A DNA stretch of 64,000 nt. It comes from Microbispora corallina (GTDB lineage: Bacteria > Actinomycetota > Actinomycetes > Streptosporangiales > Streptosporangiaceae). Location of the stretch: the NCBI RefSeq assembly GCF_016863035.1, contig NZ_BOOC01000011.1, forward strand, positions 248,001 through 312,000, written 5' to 3'. Each line of letters starts with the position of its first letter. Within the stretch, counting starts at the first letter, position 1. Below the pieces are notes generated by a model. The model worked only from the letters and a program-made list of their open reading frames with translations. It had not been told where the DNA came from and searched no databases. Below are positions 16,818 to 24,731 of the stretch, piece after piece. The translations under genes were made by a program, and so were the position numbers.

Positions 16818-19800
16818 GTGAACGTGCTGAATGATGCGGTTGCGACCGGTTTATCGCGCGGATATGAGTTCGGCGCCGGGGAAGCTCCGACGTCGTATGC
16901 GCAAGATGGGGCCTGGTTCTTAAACGAATTGTTTCCCGGTTCTCCGGCGTACAACGTGTACCGGGCGTACCGGATCTCGGGGCGGCTGAACCTGAGCGCG
17001 GTCCGCGGCGCGTGGCAGGCCGTGGTCGACCGGCACGAGATCCTGCGGACCACGCTCGCGGAGGCCGAGGGACGCCCGGTGCAGCGGATCGCCGCCGAGG
17101 CGGGGGACACGGTCTTCTTCTTCGACCTGGGCGCGGTGCCCCCGGCTGACCGGGAGGCGTGGGCCGACCGGCTGTGCGCCGCGGAGGCCGCCCGGTCGTT
17201 CGACCTCGTGGACGGGCCGCTCGCCCGCCTGGTCGTCGCGCGGCAGAGCGCCACCGAGCACGTCATGGTGCTCGTGCTGCACCAGGCCGTCGCCGACGAG
17301 AGCACCCCCGCCGTGATCATGCGGGAGCTGGCCGAGGGCTACGCCGCGGCCGCCGAGGGCCGATCGCCCGTGCTGGCTGCCCTGCCCGCGCAGTACGCGG
17401 ACCACGCCCGTGCCCAGCGCGAGCGCGAACCGTCCCCGGAGCTGCTGGAGTGGTGGACCGCGGCGCTCACGCCGCCGCCCGCGTCCCCGGCGCTGCCCGC
17501 CGACCGGCCGCGTCCCGCCGAGCCGTGCTTCCGCGGCGGCGCCGTCCGGTTCGACTGGGGCGCCGGCCTCGCCCGCGGCATCGCCCGCCTTGCGGAGGCG
17601 GAGGGCGCCACTCCCCTCGCCGTCGTGCTCGCCGGGCTCCAGGCCCTGCTGCACCGGTACGGCACCGAGGGGCCGGTGGCCGTGGGGGTGCCCGTGCCGG
17701 TGGGCGGGAGCGCGGCCGAGTCCCTCGCCGGCCCCTTCCTCAACCCGCTCGTGCTGAGCGCCGACCTGTCGGACGGTCCCGCGTTCCGCGACCTGCTCGG
17801 CCGGGTCGCCGGGCACGTGCGGGACGCCCTCGACCGGCGCGACCTGCCGTTCGCGCACCTGGTCCGGGCGCTGAACGTCGAGCGCGACCCCCACCGCTTC
17901 CCGCTGTGCGACGTCCTGCTCGCCGTACGGGAGGAGCCGGAGGCCGAGCCCGTCCTCCCCGGCACGGAGGTGCGCCGCATCCCGGTGCACAACGGCTGGG
18001 TGGCGACCGACCTCACGCTCACCGTGGAGGTGACGCCAGGCTCCTGCTCGGGGTCGCTCGCGTACCGCGGCAGCCTGTTCGACCCGGAGACGGCGCGGGC
18101 CGTGGCGGACCAGCTCCGCACGCTGCTGGCGGCCGCCGTCGCCGAGCCCGGGCTGCCGGTCGACGAACTGCCGCTGGAGGGGCCGGAGGCCGCCCGCGCG
18201 GCCCTGCGCGGGGCCGACCTGATCGAGGAGGGCGCCCACGCCGCCGGGGCCGTGCACGAGCTGGTGCGCGCCCAGGCTGAGCTGCACCCGGACGCGGTCG
18301 CGGTCGCGTGGCCCGAGGGCGACCTCACGTACCGGGAGCTGGTCGACCAGGCCGGGCGGATCGCCGCGTGGCTGCGCCGGACGGCGGGAGTCGCCGGTCC
18401 AGCGGAAGGCTTGGCGGAGGGCCCGGCGGGAGGCCTGGCGGAGGGCTCGCTGGAGGGCTCGCTGGAGGGCGCGGCCGTGGCCGTGCGCATGCCGGCGGGG
18501 CCGCGCCGGTTCGCCGCCCTCCTCGGCGTGCTGGAGGCGGGGGCGCACCTCGTCTGGTTCGGCGCGGGCGACACGGGGGAGCGCGGGAGGGCCGTGCTCG
18601 ACGACCTGCGCCCGGCCTGCCTGCTGGTCGACGGCGACCCCTCGTCCGACGTCCTCGCCGCGTGGTTCCGCGACGATCTGGGCGGCGTGGTGGCCGACCT
18701 GTCGGCCGTGGACCTGTCCGGCGTCGAGCCGTACGCCGCGCCTCCGGCCCGCCCCGACGACCGGGCGTACGTCGCCTACACCTCCGGCTCGACCGGGCGG
18801 CCCAAGGGCATCCCGCAGTCGCACCGGGCGCTGGCGCAGTTCACAACGTGGATGGCCGCCCGCTTCGGGATGGGCCCGGGTTCCCGGGTGGCGCAGTGGG
18901 TCGCCCCCGACCACGACCCGGCCCTGTGCGAGGTCTTCGCGGCGCTGGTCTCCGGCGCGACGCTCTGCCCGCCGCCCGAGCGGACCCGCGTTCATCCGGA
19001 GAAGCTGGCCGACTGGCTGGCGCGCGAGCGGATCTCGTTCCTGCAGACCGTGCCGAGTTTCGCCAGGGAACTGCTCGCGGCCGTCACCGGCCGGGGCACG
19101 GCCGAGGACCTCACGCCTCTCTCCTACCTCGTGCTGATGGGGGAGGCGCTCAGCGAGGACCTGGCGAACGGCCTGCGCGCCACCCTGCCGGCCGCGCGGC
19201 TGGTCAACCTGTACGGCCCGACCGAGACGATCGCGGCGACCTGGCACGAGGTCTCCCGGACGCTCCGGGGGACGGCGCCCATCGGCCGTCCGATCCCCGG
19301 GCGCCAGGTGCTCGTGCTCGACGAGCGCGACCGGCCCTGCCCGGTGGGCGTGACCGGGGAGATCGTCGTGCGCGGCCCGTACGTCACCCCCGGATACACC
19401 AACGCGGAGGCGGGAGAGGCGTTCGCCCCGATCCGCGACGCGCGGGCCGGCGGGGACGTCCCGTGCTACCGGACCGGCGACCTCGGGCGCAGGCGGCCGG
19501 ACGGGCTGCTGGAGTTCCGCGGGCGCAAGGACTTCCAGATCAAGCTGCTCGGCAACCGGATCGAGCTGACCGACATCGAGGCGGCGCTCGCCACGCACGA
19601 GGCGGTGGCCGAGTGCGCCGCCGTGGCCGTCGCCAACCGGGAAGGCCTGGTCAGCCGCCTCGTCGTCTACGTCGTCCCGCGGCCGGACGCGCCCGTCGCG
19701 GGCTCGCCCGCCGCCTGGCGGGCCCACCTGCGCGCCCGCTTCGGCGCCCTCACGCTGCCCGCCCTCTTCAAGGTCATGAACGGGCCGCTGCCGCGCAACG

Positions 19801-20165
19801 TGGCGGGCAAGGTCGACCGGCGCCGCCTCCCCGACGCCGGCCCGCTGCTCGACGAGGACGCGACGACGCCGCGGACGCCCGTGGAGAAGGCCATGGCGGC
19901 GATCTGGTCGGAGCTGCTGGGCGTCGACACGATCACCACGGAGGACACGTTCTTCACCGTCGGCGGGCACTCCATGCTCGTCCCGCTGCTCGCCAGGCGG
20001 ATCCGGGAGCGGCTGGGCGTACGGGTGTCGCCGCGCGACTGCCTCGCCAACCCCTCGCTGGCCGCCCTGTCCGCGATGGTCGACGCGGCGGGCGGGGGAG
20101 AGCCGGCCGATGAGAGCACCACCGGCCCGTCGAACCGCTCGGTGCCGGCGCAACGCCGTTCATGA
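16818..20165 (+). CDS. NRPS module C*-A-PCP, predicted beta-tyrosine activating
   Basis: 1115-aa single module. Residues about 25-450 are a condensation-type domain whose active site reads H155-Q156-A-V-A-D160-E161: the catalytic second His is Gln and the final Gly is Glu, so it is probably inactive. Residues about 475-1010 are an adenylation domain (A3 YTSGSTGRPKG at 654-664, NLYGPTE, YRTGD, the A10 Lys at 998). My manual alignment gives the ten-residue code D-P-C-Q-V-M-L-A-A-K, which from memory matches beta-tyrosine A domains (DPxQxMxxAK). The PCP Ser is S1052 (GGHS). There is no thioesterase. A repetitive AEGLAEGPAGG-type insert lies at 527-551. The GTG start at 16818 has only GGGA upstream. 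Release probably depends on the free C enzyme. Confidence 0.95.
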   Translation: MNVLNDAVATGLSRGYEFGAGEAPTSYAQDGAWFLNELFPGSPAYNVYRAYRISGRLNLSAVRGAWQAVVDRHEILRTTLAEAEGRPVQRIAAEAGDTVFFFDLGAVPPADREAWADRLCAAEAARSFDLVDGPLARLVVARQSATEHVMVLVLHQAVADESTPAVIMRELAEGYAAAAEGRSPVLAALPAQYADHARAQREREPSPELLEWWTAALTPPPASPALPADRPRPAEPCFRGGAVRFDWGAGLARGIARLAEAEGATPLAVVLAGLQALLHRYGTEGPVAVGVPVPVGGSAAESLAGPFLNPLVLSADLSDGPAFRDLLGRVAGHVRDALDRRDLPFAHLVRALNVERDPHRFPLCDVLLAVREEPEAEPVLPGTEVRRIPVHNGWVATDLTLTVEVTPGSCSGSLAYRGSLFDPETARAVADQLRTLLAAAVAEPGLPVDELPLEGPEAARAALRGADLIEEGAHAAGAVHELVRAQAELHPDAVAVAWPEGDLTYRELVDQAGRIAAWLRRTAGVAGPAEGLAEGPAGGLAEGSLEGSLEGAAVAVRMPAGPRRFAALLGVLEAGAHLVWFGAGDTGERGRAVLDDLRPACLLVDGDPSSDVLAAWFRDDLGGVVADLSAVDLSGVEPYAAPPARPDDRAYVAYTSGSTGRPKGIPQSHRALAQFTTWMAARFGMGPGSRVAQWVAPDHDPALCEVFAALVSGATLCPPPERTRVHPEKLADWLARERISFLQTVPSFARELLAAVTGRGTAEDLTPLSYLVLMGEALSEDLANGLRATLPAARLVNLYGPTETIAATWHEVSRTLRGTAPIGRPIPGRQVLVLDERDRPCPVGVTGEIVVRGPYVTPGYTNAEAGEAFAPIRDARAGGDVPCYRTGDLGRRRPDGLLEFRGRKDFQIKLLGNRIELTDIEAALATHEAVAECAAVAVANREGLVSRLVVYVVPRPDAPVAGSPAAWRAHLRARFGALTLPALFKVMNGPLPRNVAGKVDRRRLPDAGPLLDEDATTPRTPVEKAMAAIWSELLGVDTITTEDTFFTVGGHSMLVPLLARRIRERLGVRVSPRDCLANPSLAALSAMVDAAGGGEPADESTTGPSNRSVPAQRRS

Positions 20166-20199
20166 CAGCTGTCGGCAAGGCTACGAAGGAGTGAGTGAG

Positions 20200-21804
20200 T
20201 TGACTCTGCTCGAGACCGAGGTTGCGGTCGATTTCGACGGCGAGAGCCTGGACATCGCGGGCATCCGCCGCGTCGCCGAGGACCGGGCGCCGTGCAGCAT
20301 CGCCCCCGCCGCCCTGGAGAGGGCGACGCGGAGCCGGGAGATCTTCGAGGACATCGCCCGCCAGGACATCCCCATCTACGGCGTGACCACCGGCTTCGGC
20401 GAGATGATCTACATGCTGGTGGGCACCTCCAAGGAGGTGGAGCTGCAGACGAACCTGGTGCGCAGCCACAGCGCCGGCGTCGGGCCGTCGTTCGCCGAGG
20501 ACGAGGCGCGCGCGATCGTCGCGGCCCGCCTGAACGCGCTGGCCCGCGGCTACTCGGCTGTCCGGCCGGTGGTGCTCGAACGGCTCGCGCTCTACCTGAA
20601 CGAGGGCATCATCCCGGCCATCCCCGAGATCGGCTCACTGGGCGCGAGCGGCGACCTGGCTCCGCTGGCCCACATCGCCAGCACGGTCATCGGCGAGGGG
20701 TACGTCCTGCGCGACGGGCACCGGGTCCCGACGGGCCAGGTGCTCCGCGAGTTCGGCATCGAGCCGCTCACGCTCCGGTTCAAGGAGGGGCTCGCCCTCA
20801 TCAACGGCACCTCCGCGATGACCGGCCTCGGCGCGCTCGTCGCCGGCCGGGCGCTCCAGCAGGTCCGCCACGGCGAGATCGTCGCGGCGCTGGTCATCGA
20901 GACCCTGCAGGGCTCGACCAGCCCGTTCCTCGCCGTCGGGCACGACATCGCCCGGCCCCACCGCGGCCAGATCGACAGCGCCGCCAACATGCGCGCCCTC
21001 ATGGACGGCAGCGGGCTCACCGTCGACCACGCCGACCTGCGCCGTCAGGCCCAGGAGAGCCGGCACGACCAGGTCGTCGCCCGCACCCAGGTCTACCTCC
21101 AGAAGGCGTACTCGCTGCGCGCCATCCCACAGGTGCTCGGCGCCGTCCGCGACACCCTCTACCACGCGGTGGACAAGCTGGAGATCGAGCTCAACTCCTC
21201 CAACGACAACCCGCTGTTCTTCGAGGGCCAGGAGATCTTCCACGGCGCCAACTTCCACGGGCAGCCGATCGCGTTCGCGATGGACTTCACCACGATCGCG
21301 CTGACCCAGCTCGGCGTGCTGTCGGAGCGGCGCACCAACCGGCTGCTCAACCGCCACCTCAGCTACGGCCTGCCGGAGTTCCTCGTCGCGGGCGACCCCG
21401 GCCTCAACAGCGGCTTCGCCGGCGCGCAGTACCCGGCCACCGCGCTGGTGGCCGAGAACCGCACGATCGGCCCCGCCAGCATCCAGAGCGTCCCGTCGAA
21501 CGGCGACAACCAGGACATCGTGAGCATGGGCCTGATCTCGGCCCGCAACGCCCGCCGGGTCCTGCAGAACAACGACAAGATCCTCGCCGTGGAGTTCCTC
21601 GCCGCCGCCCAGGCCGTGGACATCTCCGGCCGGTACGAGGGCCTGAGCCCGGCCGCCAAGGCGACGTACGAGGCGGTGCGCTCGCTCGTGCCGACCCTGG
21701 ACGCCGACCGCTTCATGGCCGACGACATCGAGGTCGTCGCGGCCGCGCTGTCGGAGGGCCGGTTCGCGGACGCGGTCGCGCAGGCCGGCGTCGGCCTCCG
21801 CTGA
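20200..21804 (+). CDS. MIO-dependent tyrosine 2,3-aminomutase (SgcC4-like)
   Basis: 534-aa class I lyase-like enzyme expected to turn L-tyrosine into beta-tyrosine. Seen: Y60 in PIYGVTTGFGEM, the Ala-Ser-Gly triad at 149-151 (GSLGASGDLAPL) that forms the MIO electrophile, NGTSAMTGL, and ELNSSNDNPLFF. Long stretches read almost like SgcC4 of C-1027 as I remember it (for example VELQTNLVRSHSAGVGP). The TTG at 20200 is preferred: AAGGAG at 20186-20191 lies 8 nt before it, whereas the GTG at 20191 overlaps that site. An ammonia-lyase activity cannot be excluded from sequence alone. A perfect 21-bp terminator follows. Confidence 0.94.
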   Translation: MTLLETEVAVDFDGESLDIAGIRRVAEDRAPCSIAPAALERATRSREIFEDIARQDIPIYGVTTGFGEMIYMLVGTSKEVELQTNLVRSHSAGVGPSFAEDEARAIVAARLNALARGYSAVRPVVLERLALYLNEGIIPAIPEIGSLGASGDLAPLAHIASTVIGEGYVLRDGHRVPTGQVLREFGIEPLTLRFKEGLALINGTSAMTGLGALVAGRALQQVRHGEIVAALVIETLQGSTSPFLAVGHDIARPHRGQIDSAANMRALMDGSGLTVDHADLRRQAQESRHDQVVARTQVYLQKAYSLRAIPQVLGAVRDTLYHAVDKLEIELNSSNDNPLFFEGQEIFHGANFHGQPIAFAMDFTTIALTQLGVLSERRTNRLLNRHLSYGLPEFLVAGDPGLNSGFAGAQYPATALVAENRTIGPASIQSVPSNGDNQDIVSMGLISARNARRVLQNNDKILAVEFLAAAQAVDISGRYEGLSPAAKATYEAVRSLVPTLDADRFMADDIEVVAAALSEGRFADAVAQAGVGLR

Positions 21805-21833
21805 CCGAGCCCGCCCCGCCGGGCCCCGAGCCT

Positions 21834-21893
21834 GGCCGGGGAGACGGCCGCGCCGCACCCCCTTCCCCCGCCGGCGCGGCCGTCTCCCCGGCC
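21834..21893 (+). terminator. Terminator after the aminomutase
   Basis: Perfect 21-bp inverted repeat, arms 21834-21854 and 21873-21893, 30 bp after the stop codon. The 350 bp from 21894 to 22243 holds no gene I can support; 21904-22080 is clearly less GC-rich than its surroundings and may hold the promoter of the next gene. Confidence 0.8.
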
Positions 21894-22243
21894 GTCCCCG
21901 TCTTCACGTGAAAATGGGCCGGGAACGGCCCCGGAAATCGCCGGACAAACGCTCGGAGCCCTTTCTGCGTGCTTTTTCACGCCGCTGAATTCCGGCACCT
22001 AATGGCGGCTTTCTCGCACATTGCTGAATACCACCCCGACATCGACGGTGCATATTGACGGTGCCCGTGCTGGACGTTTCCATTGGTTGTGAGCAAGCCC
22101 CTCGTGCCGTCGTCGGCGCCGATCGGAGCGTCGAGAGCCGGGGAGCTCGCCTGGCGGGGCCGCCCGGTGCGTGCCCCGTCCGGCGGACGCGAGCCGGCCG
22201 GCTCCGCCGGGGGATCCCCGGGGTCGCCGGCGAGGAGGTACTG

Positions 22244-23275
22244 ATGGCCCCCACACCTGCGAGCCCCTGGTCCGCCACGTCGAGCGCGTCCGGGTGGCCG
22301 GAAGGCCGCGGTGAGATCGCCGAGTGCCTCGATGGGGAGGTCCACCTCGCGTACGCCGAGCGGCCCGGCAGCGGCGCGATGACCGTCGCCGCGGGCTTCT
22401 CCCCGGACACCGCCCGGGCCCGGGCCGAGGCCAGGGCGTCCGCGCTCGACTGCCTCTACCGGCTGCCCGAGGGCGTCGCGCCGTCCGCCGTGGGGGAGGG
22501 CGACCGGCCCCTCGGCCTGGCCGACTTCGTGCCCGAGCCCCCGGAGGAGAGCCGCTTGCGGGTGACCGGCGTCGGCCTGCTCAGCCGGGAGCGCTACAAC
22601 CTGCCCGTCGAGGTCGTCTGGCTGGGCGAGCGCGGCTCCCGCGTCGAGCCGACGCTGGTGGGCGTCGTCGACGACGGCATCGACGAGGCGATCGCCGATT
22701 TGCTCGCCCACGACGTGGTGATCCGCTGGTGGTCGAGCCCCCGCTTCCCGCTGCTGCGCGTGTCCGCGTACCTCGACCGGCTGCTCCCGCCCGGCGTCGT
22801 GGCCGCGGCGTCCGCCCTCGGTCTGTGGGTCTCGGCGTTCGTGCTGCCCGGCCCGGACTTCCGCATCGCCCTCGTCGGCGTCGGCGGGGAGGGGACGACG
22901 GTGGCCACGGCCGCCGCCAGGACGGTCGGGGAGGCCGTAGGGGAGGCGTTCCTGCGGGCGATGGCCGCCCGGGCCCAGCCCTGGAACACCCTGCCCACCG
23001 GCGACTCGCTGCGGCGCCTCACCGTGTGGCACCGTGAGTCCGACTACCTCGCCTACCTCGAGCGCTCCGCCATCGACGCCGACCCTCCGGTGCTCGACGA
23101 GCCGGCCGTCTGGGAGAGGCTGATGAGCTGGCCCGACCTCGCCTGCCGCCGCTTCGGGCACGAGCCGATCCTGATCGGAAACCCGTCGGGGGAGCCGGTC
23201 AAGGTCGTCTGCCCGGGGGCCGCCTGCTACCGGACCGCCCCGCCCGGCACCACCCTGCCCTGCCCCGTCCCGTGA
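22244..23275 (+). CDS. YcaO-like protein with degenerate ATP-binding motifs and C-terminal PxPxP
   Basis: 343-aa protein that I assign to the YcaO fold from its layout: an early RASALDCLYR helix (family SxxxExxER), ADLLAHDVVIRWW near 151-163 (family ELxERDAxxxWW), and GVGGEGTTVATAAARTVGEA near 212-231. In all three the acidic/basic ATP-magnesium residues are largely replaced (E to C, ERD to AHD). Yet the last five residues are P-C-P-V-P, the PxPxP signature of azoline-forming YcaO enzymes. The ATG at 22244 has GAGGAGGT upstream. It lies between the aminomutase terminator and the regulators. Possible pseudoenzyme, peptide-binding factor, or a YcaO with altered chemistry; moderately sure of the fold only. 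Confidence 0.62.
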   Translation: MAPTPASPWSATSSASGWPEGRGEIAECLDGEVHLAYAERPGSGAMTVAAGFSPDTARARAEARASALDCLYRLPEGVAPSAVGEGDRPLGLADFVPEPPEESRLRVTGVGLLSRERYNLPVEVVWLGERGSRVEPTLVGVVDDGIDEAIADLLAHDVVIRWWSSPRFPLLRVSAYLDRLLPPGVVAAASALGLWVSAFVLPGPDFRIALVGVGGEGTTVATAAARTVGEAVGEAFLRAMAARAQPWNTLPTGDSLRRLTVWHRESDYLAYLERSAIDADPPVLDEPAVWERLMSWPDLACRRFGHEPILIGNPSGEPVKVVCPGAACYRTAPPGTTLPCPVP

Positions 23276-23286
23276 CCGGGCCGCCC

Positions 23287-23784
23287 TCAGCCCTGCCGGG
23301 CCCGCCCGTTGCCGGCGGCGACGCCGTCCCGCTCGTGGACCAGGCGCCATAGCAACCTGTTGAACTGCTCCCGCTCGTCGGGCGACAGCGGGGTGAGGAA
23401 CGCGTCGAGCGCGCTCAGCATCGCCGGCCCCAGCTTGTGGCGCAGCAACGACACCCCCTCGCCCGTCAGCGCGATCGCGTACTTGCGGCGGTCGTCGGGG
23501 TCGCGCGAACGCTGCACCAGCCCCAGCCGCTCCAGACCGTCCACCACGCTGACCATCGTCGTCCTGTCGATGCCGTGGCTGCGCGCGAGCTGCTGCTGGG
23601 ACTGCGGCCCCATCGCGTCGATCGCGGTGAGCACGGCGAAATCCTTCGACCGCAGCCCGAAGGGCTCCATGGCCGACTCGAAAATCTCGACGAAGAGATT
23701 GTTGGCCTTGCTCATCAATACGCTCGTCGAGCTGGACAGGAACCCAGGGACGGAAAGATCGGTGCGGGGGGATTCGGTGCTCAC
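23287..23784 (-). CDS. MarR-family transcriptional regulator
   Basis: 165-aa winged-helix regulator. The recognition region reads QQQLARSHGIDRTTMVSVVDGLERLGLVQRSRDPDDRRKYAIALT with the wing Asp-Arg-Arg typical of MarR. GTG start at 23784. It is convergent with the YcaO-like gene (11-bp gap) and divergent from the second MarR gene; the shared 360-bp intergenic stretch carries a near-perfect 27-bp inverted repeat and two related 13-bp palindromes, likely its binding sites. MarR proteins of antibiotic clusters often sense the product or an intermediate and control export or biosynthesis. Confidence 0.92.
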   Translation of the reverse strand: MSTESPRTDLSVPGFLSSSTSVLMSKANNLFVEIFESAMEPFGLRSKDFAVLTAIDAMGPQSQQQLARSHGIDRTTMVSVVDGLERLGLVQRSRDPDDRRKYAIALTGEGVSLLRHKLGPAMLSALDAFLTPLSPDEREQFNRLLWRLVHERDGVAAGNGRARQG

Positions 23785-23849
23785 CTATGTCCCTTCGATC
23801 GCTATATGTCGCATACCACGCAAGGGCGCCAAATTAGGCATCTGCAGAT

Positions 23850-23876
23850 ATTGCACGAGTGTCACACGTGTGCAAT
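23850..23876. promoter_or_regulatory. 27-bp inverted repeat, candidate MarR operator
   Basis: ATTGCAC-GA-GTGT then C then ACAC-GT-GTGCAAT: 11 of 13 positions pair. It lies 66 bp upstream of the minus-strand MarR start, in the divergent intergenic region. Confidence 0.6.
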
Positions 23877-23904
23877 CGGTGGCGCAACAGGGGAGAACGA
23901 ATCG

Positions 23905-23949
23905 TCAGCATCGCTGATTGACCCAAAAGATGATGGTCAGTGATACTGA
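23905..23949. promoter_or_regulatory. Two 13-bp palindromes TCAGY-N3-RCTGA
   Basis: TCAGC-ATC-GCTGA at 23905-23917 and TCAGT-GAT-ACTGA at 23937-23949, centres 32 bp apart (about three helical turns). The regular spacing suggests a dimeric regulator binding twice on one face of the DNA, upstream of the small ORF at 24011 and the MarR gene at 24147. Confidence 0.5.
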
Positions 23950-24010
23950 CGTACGGAGCGGTGTACGCGCCTCGTCCGGCGCTCCGGCCCGCTCCGGTGA
24001 GGAGGACGTT

Positions 24011-24118
24011 ATGTCCGCGGCCAGAGTGGCTCCGGGCGCCGGTATCACCTGGGACCAGGCCCAGGACGGAGCGAGCCACGCAGCGTTGGAGGAAAGTGCC
24101 GAGGGCCGGGAAGGGTGA
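24011..24118 (+). CDS. Possible 35-aa small peptide
   Basis: A short ORF (MSAARVAPGAGITWDQAQDG at its start, then GASHAALEESAEGREG at its end) with a very good ribosome site, GAGGAGG at about 23999-24005, six bases before the ATG. It ends 28 bp before the GTG of the following MarR gene. No Cys; one Thr and three Ser. It may be a leader ORF coupling translation to the regulator, or a small peptide product; no database family is recognised. I would not call it a RiPP precursor on this evidence. Confidence 0.35.
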   Translation: MSAARVAPGAGITWDQAQDGASHAALEESAEGREG

Positions 24119-24146
24119 GGGCACCTGCCGAGGAGGGGGAGGGGTC

Positions 24147-24602
24147 GTGGACGGAGACGCTCACCCGCCCGCACCGGTCGACGGGCCGCTCGCCGCGTCC
24201 ACTTGCTGGCTGCTCGGCGACGCCGCCCGGGAGGTCGCCCAGGGCATGGAGAAGGCCCTCAAGGGCGAGGCCCTGCGCCGGCGCGAGTACGGGGTGCTCG
24301 TCGTCCTGGAGACGGACGGGCCGCTGTCCCAGCAGGAGATCGGGCGGCGTCTGGCGATCGACCGGTCCACCATGGTGCACGTCGTCGACGTCCTGGAGGG
24401 CCGTGGTCTGGTCGCCAGGACCAGGGACCGGGCCGACCGCCGGGCCTACTCGATCGCGCTCACCGGCCGCGGCCGGGCGTTCCTCGCGGACGTCCTCCAC
24501 CCGGCGGCCGCCGCCGTACAGGACCGGCTCATGGAACGGCTGTCCCGCGAGGACCGGACACGCCTCAACCGCATTCTTGCTCAGTTGGTCATGGGCGCCT
24601 GA
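24147..24602 (+). CDS. MarR-family transcriptional regulator, second
   Basis: 151-aa winged-helix regulator. The DNA-binding part reads QQEIGRRLAIDRSTMVHVVDVLEGRGLVARTRDRADRRAYSIALT. GTG at 24147 is preferred because AGGAGGGGGA lies at 24131-24140; the in-frame extension upstream lacks such a site and does not look like MarR sequence. Divergent from the first MarR gene, with which it shares about 45% of residues in the DNA-binding helix by eye, so they may recognise related operators. Confidence 0.92.
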   Translation: MDGDAHPPAPVDGPLAASTCWLLGDAAREVAQGMEKALKGEALRRREYGVLVVLETDGPLSQQEIGRRLAIDRSTMVHVVDVLEGRGLVARTRDRADRRAYSIALTGRGRAFLADVLHPAAAAVQDRLMERLSREDRTRLNRILAQLVMGA

Positions 24603-24603
24603 T

Positions 24604-24667
24604 ACGCACGTTGCGAGAAGATCCGGACTATCACTGCTCTGATAGTTTGTGAATACGCATATTGCGT
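24604..24667. promoter_or_regulatory. Operator cluster upstream of the TrmB/LuxR-type regulator
   Basis: Two copies of TACGCA-N2-TTGCG at 24603-24615 and 24654-24666 (cores ACGCA-N3-TGCG) flank a perfect inverted repeat ACTATCA-N6-TGATAGT at 24627-24646. They lie between the MarR gene and the regulator at 24732. The spacing and symmetry suggest at least two bound dimers. Confidence 0.5.
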
Positions 24668-24731
24668 GCCTGGCAAAGGGTGAGGCGTCCCCGCCACCCC
24701 CTGGAATGTGGCGCATGCCGGGAGGTGTGCC

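Noticed and set aside
16920..20153. A frame of over 1000 codons on the minus strand opposite the NRPS
   Set aside because: Composition (RRAGG, VGVGDGH-like runs) is that of a shadow frame; no domain is recognisable and the plus strand is a complete C-A-PCP module.
24011..24118. Small ORF as a RiPP precursor for the YcaO-like protein
   Set aside because: It has no Cys, few Ser/Thr, no leader/core boundary, and the YcaO-like protein has eroded ATP motifs; kept only as an unassigned ORF.
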